This document shows, in pieces, positions 8,069 to 18,291 of a stretch of 64,000 bases of DNA. The notes beneath the pieces are model-generated. The model made no database searches. It was not told the origin of the DNA and saw only the letters and a list, made by a program, of their open reading frames with translations. This DNA is from Opitutaceae bacterium (lineage in GTDB: Bacteria > Verrucomicrobiota > Verrucomicrobiia > Opitutales > Opitutaceae). Each line of letters begins with the position of its first letter. Within the stretch, counting starts at the first letter, position 1. The stretch is taken from contig JAQUYL010000013.1 of the NCBI GenBank assembly GCA_028691845.1, positions 1 to 64,000 on the forward strand, written 5' to 3'. Both the position numbers and the translations under genes were made by a program.

Positions 8069-8395
8069 GTGATTTCCGGATCAGACGACAAACTACACGG
8101 ACGGCACTACCGAGAGGGAAGCGCCATTGATACGCTGTTTCGGGTGTTTGAGGTCTTTTCGCAGATTGATCCTCGGTTTCTTGAGCGCTACGCCGCTCTT
8201 CCCAAGCATGGTCGGAAGCGGCGTTACTTGGCGCGCGACAAGATGGAGCTGTATCCGGGCCGCGGGGATCTCTTCGACGAGTACTCACAGCAGAAGTTCG
8301 GCGGTTGGTGGATCGGCACGAACTACAGCCGCTCGACGATACGTCACGCCATCGAGCTTGCGTGTGAGGTCGCAGGGCTTCGATTCGGGGGGTGA
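8069..8395 (+). CDS. Hypothetical protein without an ATG start
   Basis: An open frame of 108 codons can begin at GTG 8069, one base after the menB stop. It ends with a distinctive stretch: RFLERYAALPKHGRKRRYLA, ELYPGRGDL, GGWWIGTNYSRSTI and ACEVAGLRFG. This looks like a conserved C-terminal domain and not a chance frame, with basic and tryptophan motifs that could contact DNA or RNA. No ATG occurs in the first 70 codons, so it may be a GTG-start gene, translationally coupled to menB, or a 5'-truncated gene. No family can be named with confidence. The 180 bases after it hold nothing recognisable. Confidence 0.45.
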   Translation: MISGSDDKLHGRHYREGSAIDTLFRVFEVFSQIDPRFLERYAALPKHGRKRRYLARDKMELYPGRGDLFDEYSQQKFGGWWIGTNYSRSTIRHAIELACEVAGLRFGG

Positions 8396-8576
8396 TTTGA
8401 GGCTGCTATAAAGGCGAACAAGATGCCGGACCGAATGACGAAGAGCGCACTCAGTCACGTGTTCCTATTCGGACGTCTCTGGCGCGTTCCTCATCATCGG
8501 TCAGCCTTGCGATAGCCCGCTCGACCACGAGAAGAGAGTTGCTTGGCATTGGGACGCTCCTTGGCATGCTGCCGGC

Positions 8577-10331
8577 ATGTCCATGAACCGACCAGCGCCG
8601 GAGTCCTCCGCCTTTCTGCCCATGACCCGCGCCGAGATGGACGTGCGGCAGTGGTCGGAGTTGGACGTCCTGCTCGTCACAGGCGACGCCTATGTGGATC
8701 ATCCGTCCTTCGGTGCCGCCGTCATCGGCCGCGTGCTGGAGGCGGCGGGCTATCGCGTTGGCATCGTGGCTCAGCCGGACTGGCGGCGGATCGACTCCAT
8801 CCAGGGGATGGGCCGGCCGCGGCTGTTCTGCGGCGTCACGTCGGGCAACCTAGACTCGATGGTCTCGAACTACACCGCAGCCCGCCACAAGCGGAAGGAG
8901 GACGCTTACAGCGAGTGGGGAACGCCCGGCAAGCGGCCGAACCACGCCACCGTGGTTTACGCGCAAATGTGCCAGCGGGCCTTTCCCGGCGTGCCGGTCG
9001 TGCTCGGCGGCATGGAGGCGAGCATGCGGCGGGTGGCGCACTACGATTACTGGGAGGACAAGCTGCGGCCCTCCATCCTGGCCGACGCCAAGGCCGACAT
9101 TCTTGTGTACGGCATGGGCGAAACCGCGGTGAGGGAAATCGCCGCGCGGCTGCGCACCGGCAAGGCCGATCTCGGTGGCATTCCCGGGACGGTGCGAATC
9201 CTGGGCGCCAGGGAAACCGCGGCGGAGGATTTTGACGATTGCATCATTCTTCCGTCGTGGGAGGAGCTGCAGGAGGACAAACAGCTCCTGCTCCGGCTCA
9301 CCAAGGTGGTAGAAGCGCAGCAGACGCCGTTCTGCGGCCGGCGCATGGTGCAGCGCGATGGCCGTCGCGCCGTCCTCCTGGAACCACCGGCGGCTCCGTT
9401 GCCGGTGGGAGAACTTGATGCCCTCTATGAACTGCCCTTCCAGCGGCTTGCGCATCCGGCGTACCGCGGAGAGATCCCCGGTTTCGCGACCATCAAGGAC
9501 TCAATCATCGTCTCGCGCGGCTGTGCGGGTGGCTGCGCGTTCTGTGGGCTGGGGTTTCACCAGGGGAAATTTCTCACCAGCCGCAGCGTGGATTCGGTGC
9601 ATAAGGAAATCCGGCGGCTGGCGGAGGCGGAGACCTTTCACGGCACGGTATCGGATCTCGGTGGCCCCACGGCCAATCTTTACGGCTGCCAGAATGGCCA
9701 CACGGCTGCCTGCAGGAAATGCCACCGGCCGAGCTGCCTCTGGCCCAAGCTCTGCCCGTATTTCAGCCTCGGCGAGGAGCAGATCTTGCAGCTTCTGCGC
9801 GGCGCGCGGGAAACGCCTGGGATCAGCCACGTCTTCATCCAGTCCGGCATTCGCATGGACGTGGCCCTGCGCACGCCGGAATATTTCCGCGAGCTGGTCC
9901 GATCCCATGTTTCAGGCCACCTGAAGGTGGCCCCGGAACACCTGCATCCAGACGTGCTGCGACGGATGCGCAAACCGGCCGGAGACTTTGAGAAGTTCCG
10001 GGAAAAATTTGCCGAGGAGAGCGCCGCGGCCGGCAAGAAACAGTATCTAGTGCCGTATTTTATCTCCAGCTACCCGGGCTGCACTGAGGCGGAAATGGGT
10101 GCAGTCGAGCAATTTCTGCGGAAGGAGAAATGGAATCTGCAACAGGTGCAGGACTTTATCCCCCTCCCCATGACTCCGGCAACGGCCATGTATGTAACCG
10201 GCCTGGATTTCAACACGGGAACCCCCATCCCGGTTGTGCGCAATGCCGGCGACCGGGAAAGGCAGAAACGTGCCCTGCGACCAAATCCGTCCCGAAAGAG
10301 CCGAATTCGGTTCACCGATTCGGTGGCATGA
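8577..10331 (+). CDS. YgiQ family radical SAM protein
   Basis: A 584-aa radical SAM enzyme of the UPF0313/YgiQ family. The N-terminal cobalamin-binding-like domain begins with [20 protein letters not shown] and continues through a [16 protein letters not shown] motif. The radical SAM cluster site is [11 protein letters not shown] with C316, C320 and C323, in the CX3CX2C spacing. A second Cys-rich segment ([20 protein letters not shown]) follows, as in the family. The C-terminus contains [17 protein letters not shown] and [10 protein letters not shown]. Only the short C-terminal KSRIRF tail is variable. The substrate of YgiQ proteins is not established. The gene appears to be monocistronic. 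Confidence 0.9.
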   Translation: MSMNRPAPESSAFLPMTRAEMDVRQWSELDVLLVTGDAYVDHPSFGAAVIGRVLEAAGYRVGIVAQPDWRRIDSIQGMGRPRLFCGVTSGNLDSMVSNYTAARHKRKEDAYSEWGTPGKRPNHATVVYAQMCQRAFPGVPVVLGGMEASMRRVAHYDYWEDKLRPSILADAKADILVYGMGETAVREIAARLRTGKADLGGIPGTVRILGARETAAEDFDDCIILPSWEELQEDKQLLLRLTKVVEAQQTPFCGRRMVQRDGRRAVLLEPPAAPLPVGELDALYELPFQRLAHPAYRGEIPGFATIKDSIIVSRGCAGGCAFCGLGFHQGKFLTSRSVDSVHKEIRRLAEAETFHGTVSDLGGPTANLYGCQNGHTAACRKCHRPSCLWPKLCPYFSLGEEQILQLLRGARETPGISHVFIQSGIRMDVALRTPEYFRELVRSHVSGHLKVAPEHLHPDVLRRMRKPAGDFEKFREKFAEESAAAGKKQYLVPYFISSYPGCTEAEMGAVEQFLRKEKWNLQQVQDFIPLPMTPATAMYVTGLDFNTGTPIPVVRNAGDRERQKRALRPNPSRKSRIRFTDSVA

Positions 10332-10731
10332 TATGCTTATCCATGATGCCGGGCCTCGGTGCTTTCGGGGTGGCAAGAAGAGCAGGTAGTGGGCTGGACG
10401 GGGTTTCTGCCGTCCAGCCTGACGCCCGATGCCGGTCTCCGCTGAAGGCATCTGAACCCATTATTCGATGTTCGCGCTTCGAGAGGGAAGTGGGGAGCGA
10501 ACGCATGAGTCCGCTTCTCGATCCAACAAAAGCGCCTGTCATTCGAATTATGGCTTTCTGCGTTCGGAACGATGCAATCCTCCTTGGGCAGGTCTGTCGG
10601 GACGAAAATCTCTACCAGCGGCATTAATCCAATTCTGAAGGGCACCGGTATTGCATTTGAGCGGCGCCTCAAACGCGCAACTGAGCAGCCATCGCCCTGA
10701 AGCCGTGCTGGGTCCCGCCGGGGGTTCGCAA
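10332..10731. other. Gene-free stretch with a strong hairpin
   Basis: No convincing gene is seen between the YgiQ gene and the convergent M29 gene. A perfect 10-bp stem lies at 10392-10419 with arms GGCTGGACGG and CCGTCCAGCC and an 8-base loop. It has no following T run. It could act as a transcription barrier between the convergent genes or be an intergenic repeat unit. Confidence 0.5.
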
Positions 10732-11922
10732 TCAGACGAGATCGGCCGTTATCGGCAGATCCACATGGACGCGGCTTTGGTTGCCGCCGGCGGCCGCGAA
10801 TTGACGTGCAGTCATGCCGGTTCCGTCGCGCAGCGTGAACGCGTACGCGTTGCCAAGCGCGATGTGGTTGCCGGCGTTTTCATCCAGCAACGGAAGATGG
10901 AAAAGGCGTCCCGACCGTGCGATCGAGTTGCCCGGCGCAACGACCGCCACCTCGCCCAGGCGCATGGCACCGGCATCGGTCTGCAGGATCTGGTGCAGCA
11001 ACGCCTCGCCGACACGGGCTCTGGCGCGGATCACCCGGCCGCCGCGGAATTCCAGTTCGACGCCGTCGATGAGCGCGCCGCCGTAGGCCACGGAACGGGC
11101 CGCCCGCACGCGTCCTTCGGCGGAATCCATATGCGGCAGGGTGAATACCTCTTCAGTTGGCAGATTGGCGACAAACGGCACGCCCGCCTGCGAGGTGAGA
11201 CACGCCGTGCACCAGCGATGCCCGAGTGGCAGTGCGAGGGTGATGTCAGTGCCGTCGCCAGAGAAATGAAGGGAGGCGCGGCGACGAGAGTTGAGATTGT
11301 CGCGCTGTTGGCGCAATGCCTCGAGATGCCTTTGCCACGCGGTGAGGGGATCGGCAGAAGAAAGACGGCAGGCCTCAAAAATCGCCGACCACAGCAGGGG
11401 GAGGCGGTCGTTGACCGGCAAATCGGGGTAGACGGCGTCAGCCCAGCCGGGTGTCGGCGCGGGCGCGGCGGTCCAGTTCGTTGCACTGCGAGTAAGTCGC
11501 TGCGCGACGGAGCCGAAATGAGTCCATGCGAGATTGTGCAATTCGGTGACGCGCCCGGCCGGCACGCCGGCCAGCAGTTCAGGCTGGCCCGACTGAAGAA
11601 ACAGCAGAGCGTCGCCGCGGTCCACATATTCGGTCATGCGGTCGGTGTGACCGGACACCAACTGTTCGAAACGTCGGATGTCGCCGCGTTCGGCGTCCCG
11701 GCGATACTGTTGCTCGTCGCCCCAGATCACCTCGATGTCGCGTGCTCCTGCCTCCCGGGCGCAGGCCGTCACCGCCTCGACGAGTCCGGCCGCGTCGCGG
11801 CTGACGCCTTGCAGCTCGTAAGGTTCGGCGATGAGCAGCCGCTGGCCGCGCTGAAGGTTGAGGCCGACGCGTATGATGATCTCCGCCAGGGTATTCAGAT
11901 TCTGGGAGAAAGAGGAAGGCAC
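10732..11922 (-). CDS. M29 family aminopeptidase, C-terminally short
   Basis: A 396-aa metallo-aminopeptidase of the AmpS/AmpT (M29) family. The family ligands are visible: Glu in NLPTEEVFTLPH, Glu in RLGEVAVV, His in DENAGNHIALG, and the His and Asp of SRVHVDLP. The last strand normally after HxD (a G-x-D/E-IW-x-DG-type hairpin plus tail) is missing, because the protein ends ITADLV. Downstream sequence in the other frames does not obviously supply it. It may still be active since all ligands are present, or it may be an early-stage pseudogene. A second full-length M29 gene lies at 25293-26411. The gene is divergent from the large kinase at 12185. Confidence 0.8.
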   Translation of the reverse strand: MPSSFSQNLNTLAEIIIRVGLNLQRGQRLLIAEPYELQGVSRDAAGLVEAVTACAREAGARDIEVIWGDEQQYRRDAERGDIRRFEQLVSGHTDRMTEYVDRGDALLFLQSGQPELLAGVPAGRVTELHNLAWTHFGSVAQRLTRSATNWTAAPAPTPGWADAVYPDLPVNDRLPLLWSAIFEACRLSSADPLTAWQRHLEALRQQRDNLNSRRRASLHFSGDGTDITLALPLGHRWCTACLTSQAGVPFVANLPTEEVFTLPHMDSAEGRVRAARSVAYGGALIDGVELEFRGGRVIRARARVGEALLHQILQTDAGAMRLGEVAVVAPGNSIARSGRLFHLPLLDENAGNHIALGNAYAFTLRDGTGMTARQFAAAGGNQSRVHVDLPITADLV

Positions 11923-12184
11923 AGGCGCATGATTGCCGGCGGTCCCGTCAGCAGGCGACGAAAAAGCGGGCAGGGTTCAATTGAACAGTTACCGCTCAGC
12001 CGTGTCCGTGGCCGGCGACACCGACAACCAGAAGGCTGGCCACAAGCCGGGCCCGCTGCGCTCCGGCAGATTGCTCGCCCTTCCTGCCCGCAGAAGATAT
12101 CACGCAAGAATCGGACAAGAAATGGGGAGAGAAACCGTTTGCCGGCGATTACATGCGATCGCATACTGGTTTCGTCAAATCTCC

Positions 12185-15100
12185 ATGGTCATGGCTGTTC
12201 CCCAGTCTCAGCCGGAGCAAAATGAGCCACCGCCGCCGCACTTCCCCCTGAGGCTGTGGCTGGGGCTTGCCTGTCCGATGGTCACGGGAGTAGTGGCCAT
12301 CGTTTTTCTCTGGATGTGGTGGACGGGTCACTGGCAATGGGCGGTTTTCGGCAACATTGTACCCATGGCGCCCAGTACCGCGCTGGCGTTCGTACTGCTC
12401 AGCGTCGCGCTGGGACTTCAGCGGCTCTGGGCAACCCGGCCGGTCGCACGGGGGTTGGCCCTTCTGGCGGCCGGGATTACGGCGGCAGCGGCGCTCGATG
12501 TAGTCATCCGCAGTCTGACCACCGGCGACACCCCGGGCTGGGAGAACTGGCTGGGGCATGTCGATGCCACCGTGCGCGGCAGCCAGGTGGGACACATGTC
12601 TCCCTACACCGCCGGTTTGTTTTTGCTGTCGGCCTTCAGTCTGGCCACATTGTCATTAACGCTGACCAGCCGCGCCCGCCTCCGGGAGGCAGGATTGGGA
12701 GCCGCTTTTCTGGGCGGGTTTGCGGCGCTTCCCATCGTCCTGTCCTACGTTGCCGGCACTCCGTTGATCTTCAACAGCGAACGCGTGCCGATTGCCCCTG
12801 CGACCGCCCTCCTCTTCATGGTTTTGAATCTCGGTTTGTTGCTGGCCGGCAGAGGAGAGGTTTGGCTGCACCGCCTTTTTTTCGGAAGCGATGCCGCGAC
12901 GGCGGGCCCGGTGAGGGCCAAGCGGGAGGAGTATTTCGCCGCGGCGCTCATGCTGATGACCCTGCTGGCCGTCGTGAGCGGGGGACATTTTTATCTGCGC
13001 ATCCAGCAACGGATTCATCGGAAACTGATTCTGCATGAACTGACGGCCATCGCAGATCTCAAGGTCAACCAGATTACACAGTGGCGCGAAGAGCGGGATG
13101 GCGATGCGCGGATTCTGCAGCGCACGCCGTTACTGGGTCAAAACCTGGCGGCGCTGGCGGCGGCCGACCCGGGGTCCGCCGCCCTGCGCGCCGAGCTGCG
13201 GGACTGGATGCAGCGGTTTGTCGACAGCCACCGCTACAAAGCCATCATTCTGCTGGATTGCTCCATGCAGCCCCTGCTAGCCGTGCCCGGGTCGGCCGAA
13301 GCGTCCGGTCCCCGACTGAGGGAGTGGCTGCGCACGATCCCGGCCGGCGACGAAGTGGCGCAGAGCGAATTCTACCGCGATGAGCCCGGCGGACTATGCC
13401 TGGATCTGTTCGTACCGCTGCGGGCCGGCGACGGAGCGGCGGAGCCCGGCGGAGTACTGCTGCGAATCGATCCGGGCCGGTTTTTATTCCCGTTCCTCCA
13501 GACGTGGCCCTATCGGAGCGCCACGGCGGAAACCCTGATGCTGCAGCGCGAAGGGGACAGCTTGCTCTATTTGAATGAACTCCGCCACCAGTCGGATGCA
13601 GCGCTGAAATTGCGCCGCTCGCTGACGGCAGAGTCCGGCCTGCTGGGCGCCCGGACGGTGCGCGGAGAAACGGGGGCCATGGAAGGCGTGGATTACCGGG
13701 GGGTGCCGGTGCTGGGGGTCGGCCGGCCTGTGCCGGGGACGTCATGGTTTATTGTCGCGAAGATAGACCGGGAGGAAATCTATGCGCCGTTGCGCGAGGA
13801 AGCCTGGAAGGTGGGCTGGAAGGTGGCCGCAATTCTGTTTGCGATTGCGTTGGGGATGAGCCTGGCTTGGCGGCGGCGGCGAGACGAGATCTTGCAACGG
13901 CAATGGACGGCCGAGCGGGAGCGGGCAAAGCTGCATGAGCGGCTGGCCCTAGTCATGCGGCATGCCAACGATGCCATCCTGTTGCTCGACCAGAACCTGC
14001 GGGTGGTCGAAAGCAACGAGCGGGTGTCCCTTCTTTATGGCTACACCGAGAACGAGCTGCTCCAGCTGACCGTGCGGGATTTCCGCGCTCCGGAGGGGCA
14101 GGCGCGGCTGGCGGCCGATCTGGCGGGCTACCGCACCCCGGCGGGTGCCACATTGGAGACCGTCCATCGGCGCAAGGACGGCACGATTTTCCCCGTGGAG
14201 GTAAGCGGCCGCTGGGTCGAGATCGGGAGTCGCCCACATCTGCTCGCGATCATTCGCGATATTTCCGAGCGCAAGGCGCATGAGAGACAGATCGAACGAC
14301 TGACCCGCCTTTACCTCGGGCTTGGACAAGTGAGTCAGGCGATCGTCCGCATACAGACTCCGTCGGAACTGATGGACACGATTTGCCGGATCCTGGTTGA
14401 ACAGGGCCGTTTCAAGATGGCGTGGATCGGGTGGTACGAACCGGCGACTAGAGAGATTAGAGCCGCCGCGAAATTCGGCGACCCGGCGGGCTACCCTGAG
14501 ACGCTTCAGGTGTATCCCGATAATCAGCCGGAGGGCTGTGGTCCGAGCGGCACGGCCTTCCGCGAGAACCGTACTTACGTCTGCAACGATTTTACCCGCG
14601 ATCCGGCGACCCTGTCCTGGCGCGAGCGGGCGGCAGCCAGCGGTTTCCGCTCGTCGATTGCCCTCCCGGTGCGCCAGGGAGGGGAGGTTAAAGGCACCCT
14701 GACCGTCTACGCGGCGGAAAGCGATTTTTTCGGCGACCAGGAAGTCGCGCTGCTGGAGGAAGCGGCCTGCGACCTCTCATTCGCGCTCGATGTTTTTGAG
14801 CGGGACGAGCAGCGGCGCGCAGCGGAGCAGGCGTTGCACAATAGTGAAAACCGCCTGCAATTTCTGCTTACCTCCACGCCGGCGATCATTTACGCCGGCC
14901 GGGCCTCCGGGGATTATGGCGCGACTTTCGTCAGCGAAAATGCCGCCGTCGTGACCGGCCACGCCGCCCGGGAATTTGTCGAAGATCCGGGTTTCTGGGC
15001 CGCCCACCTGCATCCCGACGATGCGGCCGGTGCGATCGCGGCGCTGGCGCGCATTTTCGAAAACGGCAACCTCATCCGCGAATATCGCTTCCGGCACAAG

Positions 15101-15994
15101 GATGGCGGTTACCGATGGATGCTTGATGAATCGCACCTGGTGCGGGACACGCAGGGCCGGCCGTTGGAATATGTCGGCTTCTGGCTCGATATTACCGGGC
15201 GCAAGCAGGCAGAAGAGGCACTGCAGGCAAGCCGCACCCGCCTGGCCGAGGCCGAGCGAATGGCCGTCAAGCTCCAACAGGAGCGCGAGGTCTCCGAGAT
15301 GAAAACCCGCTTCATCGCAGTGACGTCGCACGAATTCCGCACGCCCATGGCGGCTGCGCTCGGATCGGTCGACCTGCTCTTGCACCACTTCGACCAGCTG
15401 CCTCCCGGCAAGCGACAGGAGTTGCTCGCGCGCATCGACGACTCGCTGCGGCGCATGGCCGACATGCTCGACGAGATACTGACCCTCAACCGGGTCGATT
15501 CGGGCCGACTCAGAGTGCAGTTGCTGGAGCTGAATCTGGGCGAATTCGTGCGCGATATCATGGAAGAGGTCCGCGCGGCCGACCGCGACATCCACCGGTT
15601 CGAGTGTCACATCGTGGGCGACGCCACGCGGGTAGTCACGGACCCGAACCTGCTTCATCACATCCTTTCCAATCTGCTCAGCAACGCCGTGCGCTTCTCG
15701 CCGCCCGGCAGGATGGTGACCGTCCGCCTAGAGTCGGGAACGCAGGGATTCCGGCTGGCGGTGGAGGATCAGGGCATCGGCATCCCGGAGGCCGACCGCC
15801 ACCGCATCTTCGAGCCGTTTGAGCGGGGTTCCAACGTCGGCGAGATTCGGGGCACCGGCCTCGGCCTCAACATTGTCAAGCGCATGACCGATCTGCTTGG
15901 TGGACATATCGCCCTCGACTCCGCCGCGGACCGCGGCACCTGCTTCGCCCTCGACTTTCCGCAGCAATCCCCATCCGCTCAACCCAACGCATGA
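12185..15994 (+). CDS. Membrane sensor histidine kinase (6TM-Cache-PAS-GAF-PAS-HisKA-HATPase)
   Basis: A 1269-aa sensor kinase. The ATG at 12185 (MVMAVPQSQPEQ) is chosen because the upstream open region is unlike protein; 12191 is equally possible. Six membrane helices occupy about 20-240. A seventh near 260 and an eighth near 550 bracket a periplasmic Cache-like domain. The cytoplasmic part holds a PAS domain (about 585-710), a GAF domain (730-870), a second PAS domain (885-1015) with the YRWMLDESHLVRDTQGRP motif, and a short coiled coil. Next come HisKA with the phospho-acceptor His near 1049 (TSHEFRTPM) and an HATPase with NLLSNAVRF, DQGIGIPE and GTGLGLNIVK boxes. The stimulus is unknown. 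Its stop overlaps the next start by four bases (ATGA). Confidence 0.88.
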   Translation: MVMAVPQSQPEQNEPPPPHFPLRLWLGLACPMVTGVVAIVFLWMWWTGHWQWAVFGNIVPMAPSTALAFVLLSVALGLQRLWATRPVARGLALLAAGITAAAALDVVIRSLTTGDTPGWENWLGHVDATVRGSQVGHMSPYTAGLFLLSAFSLATLSLTLTSRARLREAGLGAAFLGGFAALPIVLSYVAGTPLIFNSERVPIAPATALLFMVLNLGLLLAGRGEVWLHRLFFGSDAATAGPVRAKREEYFAAALMLMTLLAVVSGGHFYLRIQQRIHRKLILHELTAIADLKVNQITQWREERDGDARILQRTPLLGQNLAALAAADPGSAALRAELRDWMQRFVDSHRYKAIILLDCSMQPLLAVPGSAEASGPRLREWLRTIPAGDEVAQSEFYRDEPGGLCLDLFVPLRAGDGAAEPGGVLLRIDPGRFLFPFLQTWPYRSATAETLMLQREGDSLLYLNELRHQSDAALKLRRSLTAESGLLGARTVRGETGAMEGVDYRGVPVLGVGRPVPGTSWFIVAKIDREEIYAPLREEAWKVGWKVAAILFAIALGMSLAWRRRRDEILQRQWTAERERAKLHERLALVMRHANDAILLLDQNLRVVESNERVSLLYGYTENELLQLTVRDFRAPEGQARLAADLAGYRTPAGATLETVHRRKDGTIFPVEVSGRWVEIGSRPHLLAIIRDISERKAHERQIERLTRLYLGLGQVSQAIVRIQTPSELMDTICRILVEQGRFKMAWIGWYEPATREIRAAAKFGDPAGYPETLQVYPDNQPEGCGPSGTAFRENRTYVCNDFTRDPATLSWRERAAASGFRSSIALPVRQGGEVKGTLTVYAAESDFFGDQEVALLEEAACDLSFALDVFERDEQRRAAEQALHNSENRLQFLLTSTPAIIYAGRASGDYGATFVSENAAVVTGHAAREFVEDPGFWAAHLHPDDAAGAIAALARIFENGNLIREYRFRHKDGGYRWMLDESHLVRDTQGRPLEYVGFWLDITGRKQAEEALQASRTRLAEAERMAVKLQQEREVSEMKTRFIAVTSHEFRTPMAAALGSVDLLLHHFDQLPPGKRQELLARIDDSLRRMADMLDEILTLNRVDSGRLRVQLLELNLGEFVRDIMEEVRAADRDIHRFECHIVGDATRVVTDPNLLHHILSNLLSNAVRFSPPGRMVTVRLESGTQGFRLAVEDQGIGIPEADRHRIFEPFERGSNVGEIRGTGLGLNIVKRMTDLLGGHIALDSAADRGTCFALDFPQQSPSAQPNA

Positions 15995-17082
15995 CCCCTC
16001 CCATCCGCCCCAGGATACTGATTGTCGAGGACGACGAAGCCGTGAGGCAGACGCTCGCCGATTTGCTCCAGGTGAACGGCTTCGACCCCGTGACGGCCGG
16101 CACCGGGGAGGAGGGCCTGGCTCGCGCCCGCCAGGATGAACCGGCGCTTGTCCTTACCGACCTGTCCATGCCGGGCCTCACGGGGTTTCAACTGATCGAG
16201 GCGATGCGCCGGGACGCAGCCCTTTGCACCGTTCCCGTTATCGTGATTTCCGCCAAGGCCGACCGCGCGGCCACCCGGCGCGGTATGGAACTGGGCGCCG
16301 AGGATTTCATCTCCAAGCCCTTCACGGAGGCCGAGGTGATCCGCTCAATCCAGACCCGCCTGGAAAAGAAGGGCCTCCTCGACGAGCTTGATGCCTTTGC
16401 CCACACCGTGGCGCATGACCTGAAGGCCCCGCTGTCCGTGGTCAAACTCCGCGCCGACCTGTTGGAGCTTACCTGGCATCAAGACGACGACGAAACGAAG
16501 CACAAGCATGTGCGGGAAATCGTTGCGGCTACGAATCAGCTCGGCCGGATCGTTGATGAATTGCTCTTGCTGACCGGGGTGCTGCGGCAGCCCATCACGC
16601 CCGGTCCGGTCGACATGACCCCGGTGGTGGGCGAGGCGCTGGCGCGGCTTGAACCCCTCATCGCCCAGGCGAGGGCGAAAATCAGCCAACCGGCGGCATG
16701 GCCCGCGGCCAGCGGTTATGCGCCCTGGCTGGTGGAAGTCTGGACCAACTACATCAGCAATGCGGTGAAATATGGCGGGAACCAACCCCAGATCACGCTG
16801 GGCGGGGACCTTGTGCCGGATGGCAGCCGGGTGCGCTTCTGGGTGCAGGATGCCGGCCCCGGGATTGATCCGGCCGTCCAGGCGGCGCTTTTCGTGCCCT
16901 TTGCCCGTATCTCCACCATCCGTGCGAGCGGGCACGGCCTCGGGCTTCCCATTGTCCGCCGTATTCTGGAAAAACTGGGCGGCCAAGTTGGAGTCGAGAG
17001 CCACCCGGGCCGGGGCGCCCGTTTCTGGTTCGAACTGTCGCCGGTTCCGCGCGCGGCCACGATCTCGCCTTTCCCGTCGTGA
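15991..17082 (+). CDS. Receiver-histidine kinase fusion
   Basis: A 363-aa protein with an N-terminal receiver (acidic pair in VEDDE, phospho-acceptor Asp57 in LTDLSMPG, Lys in ISKPFTE). A soluble kinase core follows: HisKA with His near 142 in TVAHDLKAPL, and an HATPase with NYISNAVKYGG, DAGPGID and GHGLGLPIV motifs. The order REC then kinase is the reverse of ordinary hybrid kinases. The receiver probably takes phosphate from the upstream membrane kinase and controls this kinase core. The start codon overlaps the upstream stop, so translation is coupled. Confidence 0.87.
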   Translation: MTPPIRPRILIVEDDEAVRQTLADLLQVNGFDPVTAGTGEEGLARARQDEPALVLTDLSMPGLTGFQLIEAMRRDAALCTVPVIVISAKADRAATRRGMELGAEDFISKPFTEAEVIRSIQTRLEKKGLLDELDAFAHTVAHDLKAPLSVVKLRADLLELTWHQDDDETKHKHVREIVAATNQLGRIVDELLLLTGVLRQPITPGPVDMTPVVGEALARLEPLIAQARAKISQPAAWPAASGYAPWLVEVWTNYISNAVKYGGNQPQITLGGDLVPDGSRVRFWVQDAGPGIDPAVQAALFVPFARISTIRASGHGLGLPIVRRILEKLGGQVGVESHPGRGARFWFELSPVPRAATISPFPS

Positions 17083-18155
17083 AAATCCTGATCATCGAAG
17101 ACGAGCCCAACATCCGGCTGACGTTGCAGGACCTGCTCGAAATCAATGGGCATGTCGTGCTGGCTGCTGCCGATGGCGAGGAGGGCATCCGGCTCGCGGC
17201 GCAACGGCCGGACTTCATTTTTTGCGACGTGGCCATGCCCCGTCTGGATGGCTACGCCACTCTGGAGGCCATCCGCCGGCTGCCGGAAACCGGCGAGGTG
17301 CCGTTTGTGTTTCTCACCGCCAAAGCCGACCGGGGCGAGCAACGCCGCGGCATGGCCCTCGGCGCCGATGACTACATCACCAAGCCGTTTACCATGCGCG
17401 ATATTCTTGACGCCATCGCGGCCCGCATGCACCGGCACCGGACCGTCCGGGAACGCCTCGCCCAGATGATCGAAAATCGGCGCCAGCAGATCCGCGCACC
17501 GTGGTCGCATGAGCTGCTGACGCCGCTGACCGGCGTTCTCGGCGGCTTGGGACTGATTGAAGCAGAGGCCGAGACGATCGACCGGCGTGAACTCAAGGAA
17601 GCTCTCGCCATCATCCGGGCCGGGGCTGAGCGCCAGGAGCGGCTCTCGCGCAAACTCATCCGGTATTTCGAACTCGAGCAGGTGAAGGATGTGCCCCGTC
17701 GGTCCGGTTCTCATGGCTGCGATGCCCCGTGTGCGATCACGGAGGCCGCTGCCCAGGCCGCTCGCGAGGAGCAGCGCGAAGGCGACCTGACCGTCGTCAG
17801 CGATCCCGGCGCGGTCGCCGTGCGGGAGGAATATCTGGCCGGCGCCCTCCTCGAGGTGGTGGGTAATGCCTTTCGCTTTTCCCCTCCCGGCCGGCCGGTG
17901 ACGGTGACCGGCATCCGCCGGAACGGACGCTACCGGATCGAAATCCTGGACGAGGGACCAGGCATGACGACGGAACAGCGGGCGGAGGTAGGCGCATTCA
18001 TCCAGTTCGAGCGCAGCAAACGCGAGCAGCAGGGGCTCGGACTGGGCTTGGCCATCGCCCGGGCGACTGCGACACTCGCCGGCGGTCGCCTTGCTCTCGA
18101 AGCCGGCCCGGGCGGACGCGGGCTCAAGGTCATCTTCGATCTGCCGCTGGCGTAG
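17079..18155 (+). CDS. Receiver-histidine kinase fusion, degenerate kinase core
   Basis: A 358-aa protein starting with GTG inside the stop of its neighbour (GTGA overlap). The receiver has IEDEP, phospho-acceptor Asp50 in FFCDVAMPRLDGYA-like context (read FCDVAMPRLDG) and KPFTM. A dimerisation segment with WSHELLTPL (His144) and an HATPase (VVGNAFRFSPPG, DEGPGM, GLGLGLAIARAT) follow. It is a paralogue of the preceding protein, with a more divergent HisKA region. The three genes from 12185 form one signalling cassette. No DNA-binding output domain occurs in it, so the output must be elsewhere or by protein contact. Confidence 0.85.
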   Translation: MKILIIEDEPNIRLTLQDLLEINGHVVLAAADGEEGIRLAAQRPDFIFCDVAMPRLDGYATLEAIRRLPETGEVPFVFLTAKADRGEQRRGMALGADDYITKPFTMRDILDAIAARMHRHRTVRERLAQMIENRRQQIRAPWSHELLTPLTGVLGGLGLIEAEAETIDRRELKEALAIIRAGAERQERLSRKLIRYFELEQVKDVPRRSGSHGCDAPCAITEAAAQAAREEQREGDLTVVSDPGAVAVREEYLAGALLEVVGNAFRFSPPGRPVTVTGIRRNGRYRIEILDEGPGMTTEQRAEVGAFIQFERSKREQQGLGLGLAIARATATLAGGRLALEAGPGGRGLKVIFDLPLA

Positions 18156-18291
18156 ACGCCCCCGCCGGGCGTCTGACCGCGGCTTTGCTGCCCGGCAGAA
18201 CCCCGTGCCATTGCCCAAAAAAATCCAAGGATCAAAGGAGAGGAACCCTACCCAGCCGGCAATCAGCAGGGAATGGCCGGACGCATGCGGC

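Noticed and set aside
10651-12225. A 524-codon plus-strand frame opposite the M29 gene
   Set aside because: It is a mirror frame caused by high GC; the minus strand encodes a clear M29 peptidase.
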